From IMG/VR virus record IMGVR_UViG_3300042516_002461, positions 1 to 26,291 of that record: 26,291 bases of DNA; one strand, given 5' to 3'. A program made the position numbers and the translations under genes. Positions 1 to 7,113 of the stretch are shown piece after piece (the first letter of the stretch is position 1; every line of letters begins with the position of its first letter). The DNA is from a virus. Under the pieces are notes generated by a model. It made no database searches. It was not told where the DNA came from and saw only the letters and a list, made by a program, of their open reading frames with translations.

Positions 1-2
1 GG

Positions 3-24
3 CGCCCCCCCCCCCGTGGGGGGG
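3..24. repeat. C-run/G-run hairpin at the window edge
   Basis: A run of 11 C (5-15), then GT, then 7 G (18-24) can fold on itself. If the genome is circular, this lies inside the last codons of the gene that crosses the window edge and encodes Pro and Gly. Such a homopolymer pair is also where an assembler might break a circular genome or miscount bases. No function is assigned. Confidence 0.5.
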
Positions 25-37
25 CGGGCCCGCGACC

Positions 38-301
38 GTGACCGAGGAGCGCGGCAAGACCTACGGCCCACCAGCGGAACACTTCGAGCGGACGGTGCGG
101 GCGGCCTATGCCCTGATGCCCGACCTGTTCGCTCGGCCGCCGGAGCCCGAGGACTGGGGGAAACTCATGTGCATCGACAAACTGGCCCGCGACGCGGAGG
201 TGGCCAAGGCCGACAACATGATCGACCTGGCGGGCTATGCGGCGTGTGTGCACGAATGTCGGTCCGTGGATCAAGCGACCGACACTTCCTCACAAATGTA
301 G
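38..301 (+). CDS. DUF6378-like phage protein
   Basis: An 87-residue protein starting at GTG 38. It shows YGPP near residue 10, then KLMCIDKLARDAEVAKADN and IDLAGYA. This matches my memory of the DUF6378 pattern: a YGxP-F block, then a helix with KxxR, then KxDNxIDxxGY. The family is common in phages and its biochemical role is not known to me. No clear ribosome-binding site precedes the GTG and the frame is open to the left edge. The 4-nt overlap seen when the window is closed into a circle favours this start. The next gene starts 27 nt downstream. The last ten residues or so are outside the recognisable domain. Confidence 0.65.
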   Translation: MTEERGKTYGPPAEHFERTVRAAYALMPDLFARPPEPEDWGKLMCIDKLARDAEVAKADNMIDLAGYAACVHECRSVDQATDTSSQM

Positions 302-328
302 TCAGTTCGATCCAACGGCAAGGACGCC

Positions 329-2239
329 ATGCCAGACACCGTTACCGCTGAGGTCGAGGCTGCGATGCAGCTGCTCGGGTTCATCTTCGAGCCCGGCGAC
401 CTGATCGAGTTCCGCACCATCGGAACCAAGCCAAGCCAACACTGGGCGATGCTGCAAGATGCATCAACTTGCATCAACTTGCTGCAGGCGTACCCGGCTG
501 GCACGCACGTGTACTTCGGAGCCAACCCACGCAGGGAGCGCGGCGGCAAGGCCGAGCACGTCGGGCTGGCCCGCTGCCTGTTCGCCGACTTCGACGGTGG
601 CGTCGGCGTCGAGGAAGCCCGGCGTCGGTGGACCGAGGCCCTGATCCCCGAGCCCACCGTGATCGTCTCCACCGGCGGCGGCGTGCACGCCTGGTGGCGG
701 TTGCTCGAGCCCATGGAGGACCTGAAGGCGTGGACCGCACGACAGAAGGCGCTGGCCATCCGGCTCGGGTCGGACCAGGCCGTGACCGACGCACCCCGGA
801 TCATGCGTCTGCCGGGTTTCAGGAACTGGAAGTACCACCACCAGCCACTGTGCGTGGTCGAGGCGTGCGAGCCGGACAACGTGTACGACCTGGACGAGTT
901 CCCCGACCCGGTGCAGTTCGCGGCCGAGGCACCGGACGAGCACGTGGCCCCCGGCTCGCTGTCGGACCTGTCCCAGCGGTTCTTGCACGAGGGCTTCGTG
1001 ATGCGGGCCGGGCGGCGGCAGACGATCTTCACGGTCGCCTGCGACCTGCGGGCCCGAGAGTGGGACCAGGGCGACGCCGAGCGGGCCATCATGAAGCGTG
1101 CCCGCCTGCTGAGGCTGGAGCCGGACGAGTTGGCCGACGTGCCGCGTCAGGTCCGCAACGCGTTCAAGGGCGACAGGGCGCCCTGCAGGGGCCGGGCTGA
1201 GGACGTGGAGGTGGCCGAGGAGGTCGAGCCGGTGAGCCAGCCGGTGGGCATCCTGGACCTGATACGGGCCAACCCGGCCATGAGGCGGCCCCTGGTGCAC
1301 GGCCTGCTGCGGTCCGGCGAGACCATGAACATCATCGCCGCGCCCAAGACGGGCAAGAGTTGGATGGTGCTGGACCTTGCCCTGTGCGTGGCGACCGGGC
1401 GGGCGTGGATGAACACGTACAAGGTCGAGCGGTCCAAGGTCCTGCTGGTGGACAACGAGCTGCACGAGGAGACCCTGGCCGAACGCCTCCAGCGGGTCGC
1501 CCAGGCCATGGGCATACCGGTGGCGGAACTGGACGGGTGGCTGGAGGTCAAGAGCCTCCGCGGTGCCCTGCAGTCGTTCGAGACTCTGGACAAGGGCATG
1601 CTGGCACCAGTGCAGCCCGGCCACTACGGGCTGGTGATCTTCGATGCGTTCTACCGGTTCAACATCGGGGACGGCGCCGACGAGAACGACAACGCCTACA
1701 TGGCCAGCACCTACAACCGGCTGGACGCCATCGCCAAGCGGCTGGACGCGGCCCTGGTCTGCATCCACCACACGAGCAAGGGCAGCCAGGCCGAGAAGGC
1801 GGTGACCGACGTGGGCTCAGGGGCCGGGTCCATGAGCCGTGCCGCGGACACCCATCTGGTCCTGCGGGAGCACGAGCTGGAGAAGCACCTGGTGATCGAC
1901 GCCGCCTGCCGGTCGTGGGCACCGATCGAGGCCGCCGTGGTGCGGTTCGAGTACCCGCGGTTCTACCCGGAGCCGATGGCCGATCCCAAGATGCTGAAGA
2001 AGGCTCGGAAGGGCAAGGATGACGGCTGGGACGTGGACCGGTTCGTGAACGAGTTCTTCCCAACCCCGGCGATTGAGTTGTCGCACAGGGATCTGGAGGC
2101 TTCTGGCATCGAGGCTGGGCTGACGAAGAACCGCATCCGGACCTTGAAGGAGCAGGCGGTCGCCAAGACACCCAGGCGGAGACCCCTCTTGGAGCGGGTT
2201 GGAGAAGCCCGTTCGACCAAGTATCGGAGGGCATCGTGA
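329..2239 (+). CDS. PrimPol-type primase fused to RepA-like helicase ATPase
   Basis: A 636-residue two-domain replication protein. Residues 1-200 look like an archaeo-eukaryotic primase (PrimPol/RepB type): FADFD with acidic D87 and D89, STGGGVHAWW at 114-123, then RIMRLPGFRNWK near 157-168. After a linker, residues 305-550 look like a RepA/AAA_25 hexameric helicase ATPase: Walker A APKTGKS near 338-344, Walker B VIFDA at 436-440, a CIHHTSKG segment near 478-485 and GSMSRAAD near 500-507. Fusions of this kind make primers and unwind DNA in phages and plasmids that have no separate primase. ATG 329 follows AAGGA (320-324). A 10-bp tandem duplication at 461-480 keeps the reading frame. Directly downstream lies the repeat cluster that may be the origin. 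The polymerase activity of the primase domain is not predictable by eye. Confidence 0.85.
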   Translation: MPDTVTAEVEAAMQLLGFIFEPGDLIEFRTIGTKPSQHWAMLQDASTCINLLQAYPAGTHVYFGANPRRERGGKAEHVGLARCLFADFDGGVGVEEARRRWTEALIPEPTVIVSTGGGVHAWWRLLEPMEDLKAWTARQKALAIRLGSDQAVTDAPRIMRLPGFRNWKYHHQPLCVVEACEPDNVYDLDEFPDPVQFAAEAPDEHVAPGSLSDLSQRFLHEGFVMRAGRRQTIFTVACDLRAREWDQGDAERAIMKRARLLRLEPDELADVPRQVRNAFKGDRAPCRGRAEDVEVAEEVEPVSQPVGILDLIRANPAMRRPLVHGLLRSGETMNIIAAPKTGKSWMVLDLALCVATGRAWMNTYKVERSKVLLVDNELHEETLAERLQRVAQAMGIPVAELDGWLEVKSLRGALQSFETLDKGMLAPVQPGHYGLVIFDAFYRFNIGDGADENDNAYMASTYNRLDAIAKRLDAALVCIHHTSKGSQAEKAVTDVGSGAGSMSRAADTHLVLREHELEKHLVIDAACRSWAPIEAAVVRFEYPRFYPEPMADPKMLKKARKGKDDGWDVDRFVNEFFPTPAIELSHRDLEASGIEAGLTKNRIRTLKEQAVAKTPRRRPLLERVGEARSTKYRRAS

Positions 2240-2258
2240 GCCCTGATAACTACCCGGA

Positions 2259-2400
2259 GAATCTTGGGGCGAGAATCGTGGGGCCCCGAGATTACCCCGC
2301 AAGATTGGGCAGGAGAATCTTGTGGGGAATCCCTAACGGGATTCCCCCACAAGATTCGTCCTGCTGCCTTGAGGGACCCCGAGAATGACCCCCAAGATTC
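2259..2400. repeat. iteron-like cluster of GAATCTTG(N)GGGG units
   Basis: About six copies of one motif in both orientations. Plus-strand copies: GAATCTTGGGG at 2259-2269, GAATCGTGGGG at 2273-2283 and GAATCTTGTGGGG at 2315-2327. Minus-strand copies, read on the plus strand: CCCCGCAAGATT at 2295-2306, CCCCCACAAGATTC at 2344-2357 and CCCCCAAGATTC at 2389-2400. A weaker inverted copy, CCCCGAGATT, sits at 2284-2293. The last copy overlaps codons 2-6 of the next gene. The array fills the 145-nt gap directly after the primase-helicase. An origin with iterons or a multi-site operator are the obvious readings; the sequence does not decide between them. Confidence 0.75.
2310..2362. repeat. long near-perfect hairpin within the iteron cluster
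   Basis: Two opposed repeat units (2315-2333 and 2338-2357) plus flanking CAGGA/TCCTG form a stem of about 24 bp with two single-base bulges and the loop TAAC at 2334-2337. No T-run follows on either strand, so it is not a typical terminator. A cruciform at an origin, or an mRNA leader structure ahead of the next gene, are possible. Confidence 0.7.
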
Positions 2401-2741
2401 GGGTGGCGGGAAAGGCGGACCTTGTTCTCCGGGCTCTGGTCTGGCTGGAGGAAGGCCACGACTCGGGCAAGGCCCTGGCGTCGGTCAGGCAGACCGCCAG
2501 CCGGGACCACCGCAGGCTGGCCCTGTACCTGACCCTGCTGCACCGGGTCGGCCAGATCACCAGGCACGCCGCCTGCCGATGCCTGCGCCAAGACTGGCCC
2601 CGCTGTCGCTGGGCCCTCGAACGCCACGAACCGCCCCAGGAGGAGGTCACGGAGTGGGCTCGGCTGGTGCACGACGCGCTCGTGGTCATGGAACAGCAAC
2701 GCAGGGCCGCGACAATGCGAGCATGCAGGAGACCGTCCTGA
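2385..2741 (+). CDS. small basic protein of unknown function
   Basis: A 118-residue, Arg-rich, mainly helical protein that I do not recognise. ATG 2385 follows GAGGGA (2371-2376) at a suitable distance. Its first codons lie inside the last iteron-like repeat, so a protein bound there would also cover this start. It has WP and CRC segments (CRCLRQDWPRCRW, about residues 69-81) but no clear zinc-binding spacing or helix-turn-helix. Its place between the primase-helicase and a nuclease suggests replication or regulation, by context only. The end overlaps the next gene by 19 nt. Confidence 0.6.
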   Translation: MTPKIRVAGKADLVLRALVWLEEGHDSGKALASVRQTASRDHRRLALYLTLLHRVGQITRHAACRCLRQDWPRCRWALERHEPPQEEVTEWARLVHDALVVMEQQRRAATMRACRRPS

Positions 2742-2965
2742 GATGGGGGCCATGCGACGGGGACACCGTGACCGTCGAGGAGGACACCCGCGAGATCCGG
2801 GTGCCGGTGTTGTGCGGCACTTGCCTCGACGAGTTGCCGGCCAATTTGTCCAAGGACGTGTACTCGGAGGCCCTGTACCTGCCCGACCCAGCCTCGGGCA
2901 CGTGGATCTATTCGGGGCGGTTCCGCTACGGGTCGGATGGTCACCCCTACTTCCACCGGGCTTAG
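2723..2965 (+). CDS. small acidic protein with CxxC and HxxxH
   Basis: An 80-residue protein I do not recognise. It contains CGTC (C31, C34) and near its end GHPYFH (H74, H78), which could bind zinc, although the spacing is unlike a classical finger. The same frame is open far upstream, but the residues before M1 read as low-complexity translation of the iteron cluster. ATG 2723 is therefore the reasonable start; it overlaps the preceding gene by 19 nt and lacks a clear ribosome-binding site, so it is probably translationally coupled. A 43-nt gap follows, holding a motif that recurs at 9406. Confidence 0.55.
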   Translation: MQETVLRWGPCDGDTVTVEEDTREIRVPVLCGTCLDELPANLSKDVYSEALYLPDPASGTWIYSGRFRYGSDGHPYFHRA

Positions 2966-2967
2966 GG

Positions 2968-2982
2968 GTGGTCCTTGTTTCG
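2968..2982 (+). promoter_or_regulatory. 15-nt motif shared with the capsid upstream gap
   Basis: GTGGTCCTTGTTTCG starts just after the stop codon at 2963-2965. It recurs with one change just after the protease stop, at 9406-9420. Both sit in real intergenic gaps, which are rare here. A shared promoter element or activator site is an inference; no good -10 hexamer is visible at this copy. Confidence 0.35.
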
Positions 2983-3008
2983 CGGGTCGAAATCTGGAGG
3001 ATGAGGAC

Positions 3009-3395
3009 ATGGGCAAGCGCAGCCGGGACAAGGGCAAGCGCGGCGAGAGGGAGGCCGCGGCCATGATCGCCCACCATTGGAACGCCACCGGAGCACGCCG
3101 CGCCGTGCAGTTCTGTGGCCGATCTGGAGACGCGGACCTGACCGGCGTGCCGGGCCTGCATTGCGAGGTCAAGCGGTACGCCCGTATCTCGGCTCTGGAC
3201 TTCCTCCAGCAGGCCGAGATGGACGCCAACCCGGACACCGTGCCCGTGGTGCTCATGCGTGAGGACACCAGCACCGAGTGGGTGGTCATGCTGCGGGTTT
3301 CGGATGCCCCGGAGTTCGCCAGGCGTCTGCTGCAGATGGTCGGCGAGCCGGGCCCGATCACGAATCCCGACGCGTATGCGGGGGGTTTGGAATGA
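3009..3395 (+). CDS. PD-(D/E)XK nuclease, resolvase-like
   Basis: A 128-residue protein starting at ATG 3009, eight bases after GGAGG (2996-3000). The fold signature is visible: the KGKRGERE helix with an acidic residue at 13-15, GDADLTGVPG with D43, then EVK (E53, K55). This is the D-x(9)-ExK arrangement of PD-(D/E)XK enzymes, here resembling Hjc-like Holliday junction resolvases and short phage nucleases. It would act on branched DNA made during replication or recombination, so that the terminase receives unbranched DNA. The stop overlaps the next start as ATGA. Exact substrate is not predictable. Confidence 0.75.
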   Translation: MGKRSRDKGKRGEREAAAMIAHHWNATGARRAVQFCGRSGDADLTGVPGLHCEVKRYARISALDFLQQAEMDANPDTVPVVLMREDTSTEWVVMLRVSDAPEFARRLLQMVGEPGPITNPDAYAGGLE

Positions 3396-4375
3396 GTAAG
3401 AGGCGACAGGGTGCCGTGCTCAACCCGGGCGAGATCATTGCCCCGCCAGCACGGCAACGCCTGCCCGACAGGCCGCGACGCTGGAGCGTCGAGCATCACG
3501 GTCGCAATGTCCACGCGGTCAAGATCGCCAGACCGAACAGCAAGGACTTCAGCCAGTGGATTCTCCTGATCGCCGACAACCACATCGACTCGACGGCGGC
3601 CCGGAACGACATCCTCACACGCCTGCTGGCCGAGGCCGTGCAACGGGATGCCGTAGTGATCGGGGTAGGTGACCAACTCGACCTAATGCAGGGCGTTGCG
3701 GACAAGCGGGGCAGCAAGGCGGCGCTACGAAGCACACTGCTATCGGACAACTACTTCGACCGCGTGATCGACCAGGCGGCGGACCTGCTCGCGCCGTATG
3801 CCAGCCACATCGCGGTTCTGGCCGACGGAAATCACGAAACTAGTTGGCGGCGATTCCACGAGAGTTGCCCTACCACGAACCTAGTCCGGGCGATCAAGGA
3901 CAGGGCACACTCGCCCATCGGGCCCGGCGGCTACGGCGGCTGGATCGTGTTCCAGATCAAGCTGGGCAACCTGAACATGACCTACCGCGTGCGCTACCAA
4001 CATGGCACCGGCGGTGGCAATGCGTTTGCCTCGATGGGCCTCTTGGATGCCCGGCGCATGTATTCGTGGATTGAGGGCGCTGACTCCATCATCATCAGCC
4101 ACAACCACGCCAGCAATGTCGCGGGCATCGCACGCGAATATCTCTCCACGCAGAACGGCATCTACAAGGTCGAAACGCGGTACGCGGACTTCATCCGGGT
4201 GGGAACAACCAAGGCCGCGTGGGAGAAGTCAATGGGCGCGGCGGGCTGGGAGATCGAGAAGGGATTTGGACCGTCGCCCATCCGGCAGAAGTGGATTCGC
4301 CTTTACCTGCAATGGGACACGAGTACCGGGCACGGCAAGCCGCGAATGGCATGGGATGTCCACGATGCCCAGTGA
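3392..4375 (+). CDS. calcineurin-like metallophosphoesterase
   Basis: A 327-residue protein whose motifs follow the metallophosphoesterase order: ADNHID (D62, H64, D66), GDQLD (D94), GNHE (146-149), a histidine at YQHG (204) and SHNH (236-239). The first motif is DNH rather than the usual DxH, which still provides D and H. Members cleave phosphodiesters or phosphomonoesters with two metal ions. Phage copies adjoin replication genes and may act on DNA ends or nucleotides; the substrate here is unknown. Start ATG 3392 overlaps the preceding stop by 4 nt. The end overlaps the SprT-like gene. Confidence 0.8.
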   Translation: MSKRRQGAVLNPGEIIAPPARQRLPDRPRRWSVEHHGRNVHAVKIARPNSKDFSQWILLIADNHIDSTAARNDILTRLLAEAVQRDAVVIGVGDQLDLMQGVADKRGSKAALRSTLLSDNYFDRVIDQAADLLAPYASHIAVLADGNHETSWRRFHESCPTTNLVRAIKDRAHSPIGPGGYGGWIVFQIKLGNLNMTYRVRYQHGTGGGNAFASMGLLDARRMYSWIEGADSIIISHNHASNVAGIAREYLSTQNGIYKVETRYADFIRVGTTKAAWEKSMGAAGWEIEKGFGPSPIRQKWIRLYLQWDTSTGHGKPRMAWDVHDAQ

Positions 4376-4643
4376 CTACCGCACCAGGATCAACGGCCGC
4401 ACGTGGCGGGTGCAGTTCGTTGAGGCCAAGGCCATGGGCAAGGCGTGGGGCCTGTGCGATCACCCGCCAGGCAGGCACCCCACCATCAGCATCCGCCGCA
4501 GCCTCAAGCCGCAGGCCATGCTCGACACGCTGGTGCATGAGGTTCTGCACGCGGCTCGGCCCGAGCTGGATGAAGAGGCTGTGGACACCACGGCTACGTC
4601 CATCGCCAAGGCCCTGTGGCGTGCGGGCTGGAGGCAGGCATGA
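4365..4643 (+). CDS. SprT-like zinc metalloprotease-type protein
   Basis: A 92-residue protein with HEVLH at 58-62, preceded by LDTLV and followed by DEE (69-71), which could give the third zinc ligand. This is the minimal SprT/WLM-type HExxH core. Cellular relatives degrade DNA-protein crosslinks. Phage copies of this size are common in packaging neighbourhoods but their targets are unknown. It overlaps the phosphoesterase end by 11 nt. An in-frame ATG at 4356 would add three residues; neither start has a strong ribosome-binding site. Confidence 0.7.
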   Translation: MPSDYRTRINGRTWRVQFVEAKAMGKAWGLCDHPPGRHPTISIRRSLKPQAMLDTLVHEVLHAARPELDEEAVDTTATSIAKALWRAGWRQA

Positions 4644-4972
4644 GGCAGCGTCCGCCCAGGCTGCGTGTCGGCCCAGCACCGACGCCACGGCTGATCACCC
4701 ACCAGGCCGAGGACCGAGGCACCACGCATGAGCGTGGCTACGGTCGCCACTGGCAGTTGCTGCGTGAGGTGGTGCTGAACGAGGAGCCGCTGTGCAGGCG
4801 GTGCAGCAGTCGAGGCCGCACCACTGCGGCGTCGCTCGTGGATCACATCAAGCCGCTGCGTGATGGCGGCGACAACGAGCGGAGCAACCTGCAGCCGCTG
4901 TGCGTCGACTGTCACGCGGTGAAGACGAAGCAGGACATCCGGGCGAGAAGACCGGGGGGGCTGACGAAATGA
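4640..4972 (+). CDS. HNH endonuclease
   Basis: A 110-residue protein with a zinc knuckle and HNH core: LCRRC (C52, C55), VDHI (D68, H69), N83 and PLCVDCH (C88, C91, H92). ATG 4640 follows GGAGG (4630-4634) and overlaps the previous stop as ATGA. HNH proteins of this size beside the terminase genes, as in HK97-like phages, stimulate terminase cleavage at packaging. The position directly before the small terminase supports that role over a homing endonuclease. Confidence 0.85.
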   Translation: MRQRPPRLRVGPAPTPRLITHQAEDRGTTHERGYGRHWQLLREVVLNEEPLCRRCSSRGRTTAASLVDHIKPLRDGGDNERSNLQPLCVDCHAVKTKQDIRARRPGGLTK

Positions 4973-5028
4973 CGCAATATCGGCATGACCGACACCGGGC
5001 CCGTCGTACACGCGGCCGAGGGTTGTGA
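4969..5028 (+). CDS. possible 19-codon Arg-rich leader peptide
   Basis: ATG 4969 overlaps the HNH stop (ATGA), and its TGA (5026-5028) overlaps a GTG at 5025 in the small-terminase frame. The peptide is mostly Arg and His. The tile-like overlaps match the style of this genome, but it is so short that chance cannot be excluded. If translated, it could couple the HNH gene to the terminase. Confidence 0.2.
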   Translation: MTQYRHDRHRARRTRGRGL

Positions 5029-5042
5029 AGAGGGAGGCTTAT

Positions 5043-5522
5043 ATGGGACGCAGAGGACCGAGACCAACACCAACATCCGTTCTGACGCTGCGCGGCAGTT
5101 CACTGCTGCCGCAACGCGTTGACGAGCCGAAGGGAACCGACGGGCCGGCGCTGCTGCTTCCGTTCGTTGTCGCTGACGAGCGGGCTCGCTGGTACTTCGA
5201 TCGCTTGATCGAGGACCTGCGCCGGCTCGGCGTGTACGCGGCCGAGGACTACGCCGCGCACAACCGCTGGGCCGCGCTCATGGCTGAGATGGAGCGTGCG
5301 GATGCGGAGGTGCGGCAGACCGGGCTGGTCGTTGAAACGGCCCAGGGCAAGTGGCAGAATCCGATGAAGAAGGTCAGAGACGATGCCTGGGCTGAGGCGT
5401 CGAAGTTGGGCAGGGAGTTTGGGCTGACTCCTGCGAGCAGGGTGGGTCTCGTTTCGTCGAGAAAGCAGCAACAGGGGGATGCCTCGGGCATCGACGCGCT
5501 CCTCAAACCGAAGTTCGCCTAA
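5043..5522 (+). CDS. terminase small subunit, P27-type
   Basis: A 159-residue protein beginning GRRGPRPTPTSVLTLRGS, the usual N-terminus of P27-family small terminases, with a C-terminal GLTPASR segment also typical of the group. It binds the packaging site and recruits the large subunit. ATG 5043 follows GGGAGG (5032-5037) with good spacing. A GTG six codons upstream (5025) is possible but less well supported. The gene overlaps the large-subunit start by 44 nt. Confidence 0.85.
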   Translation: MGRRGPRPTPTSVLTLRGSSLLPQRVDEPKGTDGPALLLPFVVADERARWYFDRLIEDLRRLGVYAAEDYAAHNRWAALMAEMERADAEVRQTGLVVETAQGKWQNPMKKVRDDAWAEASKLGREFGLTPASRVGLVSSRKQQQGDASGIDALLKPKFA

Positions 5523-7113
5523 GCCACGTCTGGCACCCGTCGCGGGTTTCAGCGCATCGGCCACCCGTCGAAAGGGTGACTGGTTTGACGTGGAGGAACT
5601 GCAGCGGCTGGAGACCTTCTTCGGGCTGCTGCGTCACACCAAGGGCATCTGGGCGGGCCGCCCCTTCGATCTGCTGCCCTGGCAGCGGGACCTGCTCGGT
5701 GCCCTGCTGTGCTGGAAGCGTGCCGACGGTACGCGTCGATTCCGCAGCGCGTACATCGAGATTCCCCGCAAGAACGGTAAGAGCACCCTGCTGGCTGCGA
5801 TCGGGTTGTACATGCTGCTGTGCGATCACGAGCAGGGAGCCGAGGTGTACTGCTGTGCCTCGGCGCGGGACCAGGCGGCGATCGTCGGCGACGCCTGCAG
5901 GCAGATGGTGCAGAGCAACCCGGAACTTGCGGCCAAGGTCGAGGTGTTCCGCAACGTGATCACGTTCGGCACGTCGAAACTGGAGGTGCTGAGCAGCGAC
6001 GCGGGGACCAAGCACGGCAAGAACGCCAGTTGTGTGATCTTCGACGAGGTGCACACCTTCGCGGACCGCGACCTGTACGACGCGATGGTCACGTCCATGG
6101 GTGCCCGTCAGCAGCCGCTGCAAGTCTGCATCACGACGGCTGGCCATGACCGAAACAGCCTTTGCTGGGAACTGCACGATTACGCGGAGAAGGTGCGGGA
6201 CGGAGTGATCGAGGACCACGCCTTCATGCCGGTGGTGTTCAGCGCGCCCAAGGATGCCGACTGGAAGAGCCCCAAGGTCTGGCGGGCCTGCAACCCATCG
6301 CTGGGCGTCACCGTGACCGAGGAGTTTCTGCGGGCCGAGTGCGACAAGGCGAAGGAGCTGCCGTCCTACGAAACCACGTTCCGCCAGCTCTACCTGTGCC
6401 AATGGACTGAGGCCAAGACGGTTTGGATCAGCAGCGACGCCTGGAAGGCGTGTGCGTCGAGCGCGGCCGACCCCGACAGCCTGCAGGGTCGGGAGTGCTG
6501 GGGCGGGCTGGACCTGTCCACCACCACGGACCTGTCCTCGCTGGCGCTGGTGTTCCCATCCGCAGACGGGTCGGTGGACGTGCTCAGTTGGACGTGGTGC
6601 CCCGAGGAGGGCATCCGCCGACGCAGCCGCACGGACCGAGCGCCGTACGACGTGTGGGCGAGCAAGGGCCACCTGTTCCCGACGCCGGGCTCGGTGGTGG
6701 ACTACGACCACATCGCGGCCCGAATCCGCGACGTGTTCCGCCGCTACCAGGTGCGGCACATCGGCTACGACCCGTGGAACGCCACGCAGCTGGCGAGCGG
6801 GCTCTACACCGAGGGCGTGCCCATGCTGGAGGTGCGGCAGGGCTTCCGCACGCTCAGCGAGCCGTGCAAGCGGCTCGAAGCCCTCGTGACCAGCCGGAAG
6901 ATTCGTCACCCCGACAACTGCCTACTGAACTGGGCAGTCAGCAACACGGTCGTGGATCAAGACCCCGCCGGGAACTTGAAGCCATCGAAGTCGAGCAGCA
7001 CGGAGCGCATTGACCCGCTCGCTGCTCTTGTCACCGCGCTCGCCACCTGGCTGCACCAGCGTGAGGAGCACGGCCCCAGCGTCTACGAGGAAAGGACCAT
7101 CACATGGGTCTAA
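5479..7113 (+). CDS. terL: terminase large subunit (ATPase and nuclease)
   Basis: A 544-residue packaging motor of the Terminase_1/HK97-like type. The N-terminal ATPase has Walker A IPRKNGKST (95-103) and Walker B CVIFDE (185-190). The C-terminal RNase H-like nuclease has GLDLS (D345), GYDPWN (D431) and an acidic D512 near IDPLAAL. Length is normal. ATG 5479 lies inside the small-subunit gene and is the only good in-frame start; its ribosome-binding site is poor, since GGGGG directly abuts the ATG, so coupling to the small subunit is likely. The end overlaps the portal start by 10 nt. Confidence 0.95.
   Translation: MPRASTRSSNRSSPKPRLAPVAGFSASATRRKGDWFDVEELQRLETFFGLLRHTKGIWAGRPFDLLPWQRDLLGALLCWKRADGTRRFRSAYIEIPRKNGKSTLLAAIGLYMLLCDHEQGAEVYCCASARDQAAIVGDACRQMVQSNPELAAKVEVFRNVITFGTSKLEVLSSDAGTKHGKNASCVIFDEVHTFADRDLYDAMVTSMGARQQPLQVCITTAGHDRNSLCWELHDYAEKVRDGVIEDHAFMPVVFSAPKDADWKSPKVWRACNPSLGVTVTEEFLRAECDKAKELPSYETTFRQLYLCQWTEAKTVWISSDAWKACASSAADPDSLQGRECWGGLDLSTTTDLSSLALVFPSADGSVDVLSWTWCPEEGIRRRSRTDRAPYDVWASKGHLFPTPGSVVDYDHIAARIRDVFRRYQVRHIGYDPWNATQLASGLYTEGVPMLEVRQGFRTLSEPCKRLEALVTSRKIRHPDNCLLNWAVSNTVVDQDPAGNLKPSKSSSTERIDPLAALVTALATWLHQREEHGPSVYEERTITWV

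Noticed and set aside
461-480. 10-bp tandem duplication as a frameshift in the primase-helicase
   Set aside because: The frame is intact with the duplication and would be broken without it; primase motifs continue on both sides.
464-1771. Minus-strand open frame of 435 codons opposite the primase-helicase
   Set aside because: Antisense shadow of a gene with intact catalytic motifs.
2264-2965. A 233-codon frame covering the iteron cluster and the CxxC protein
   Set aside because: The first 150 codons translate the repeats and overlap a better gene in another frame; only the part from 2723 looks like protein.
4640-4972. HNH gene as a homing endonuclease
   Set aside because: It is short, coupled by 4-nt overlap to its neighbour and directly before the terminase, without an intron or inserted context.
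5503-6909. Minus-strand open frame of 468 codons opposite the large terminase
   Set aside because: Same reason: the plus strand encodes the terminase with intact motifs, and the antisense product shows no recognisable fold.
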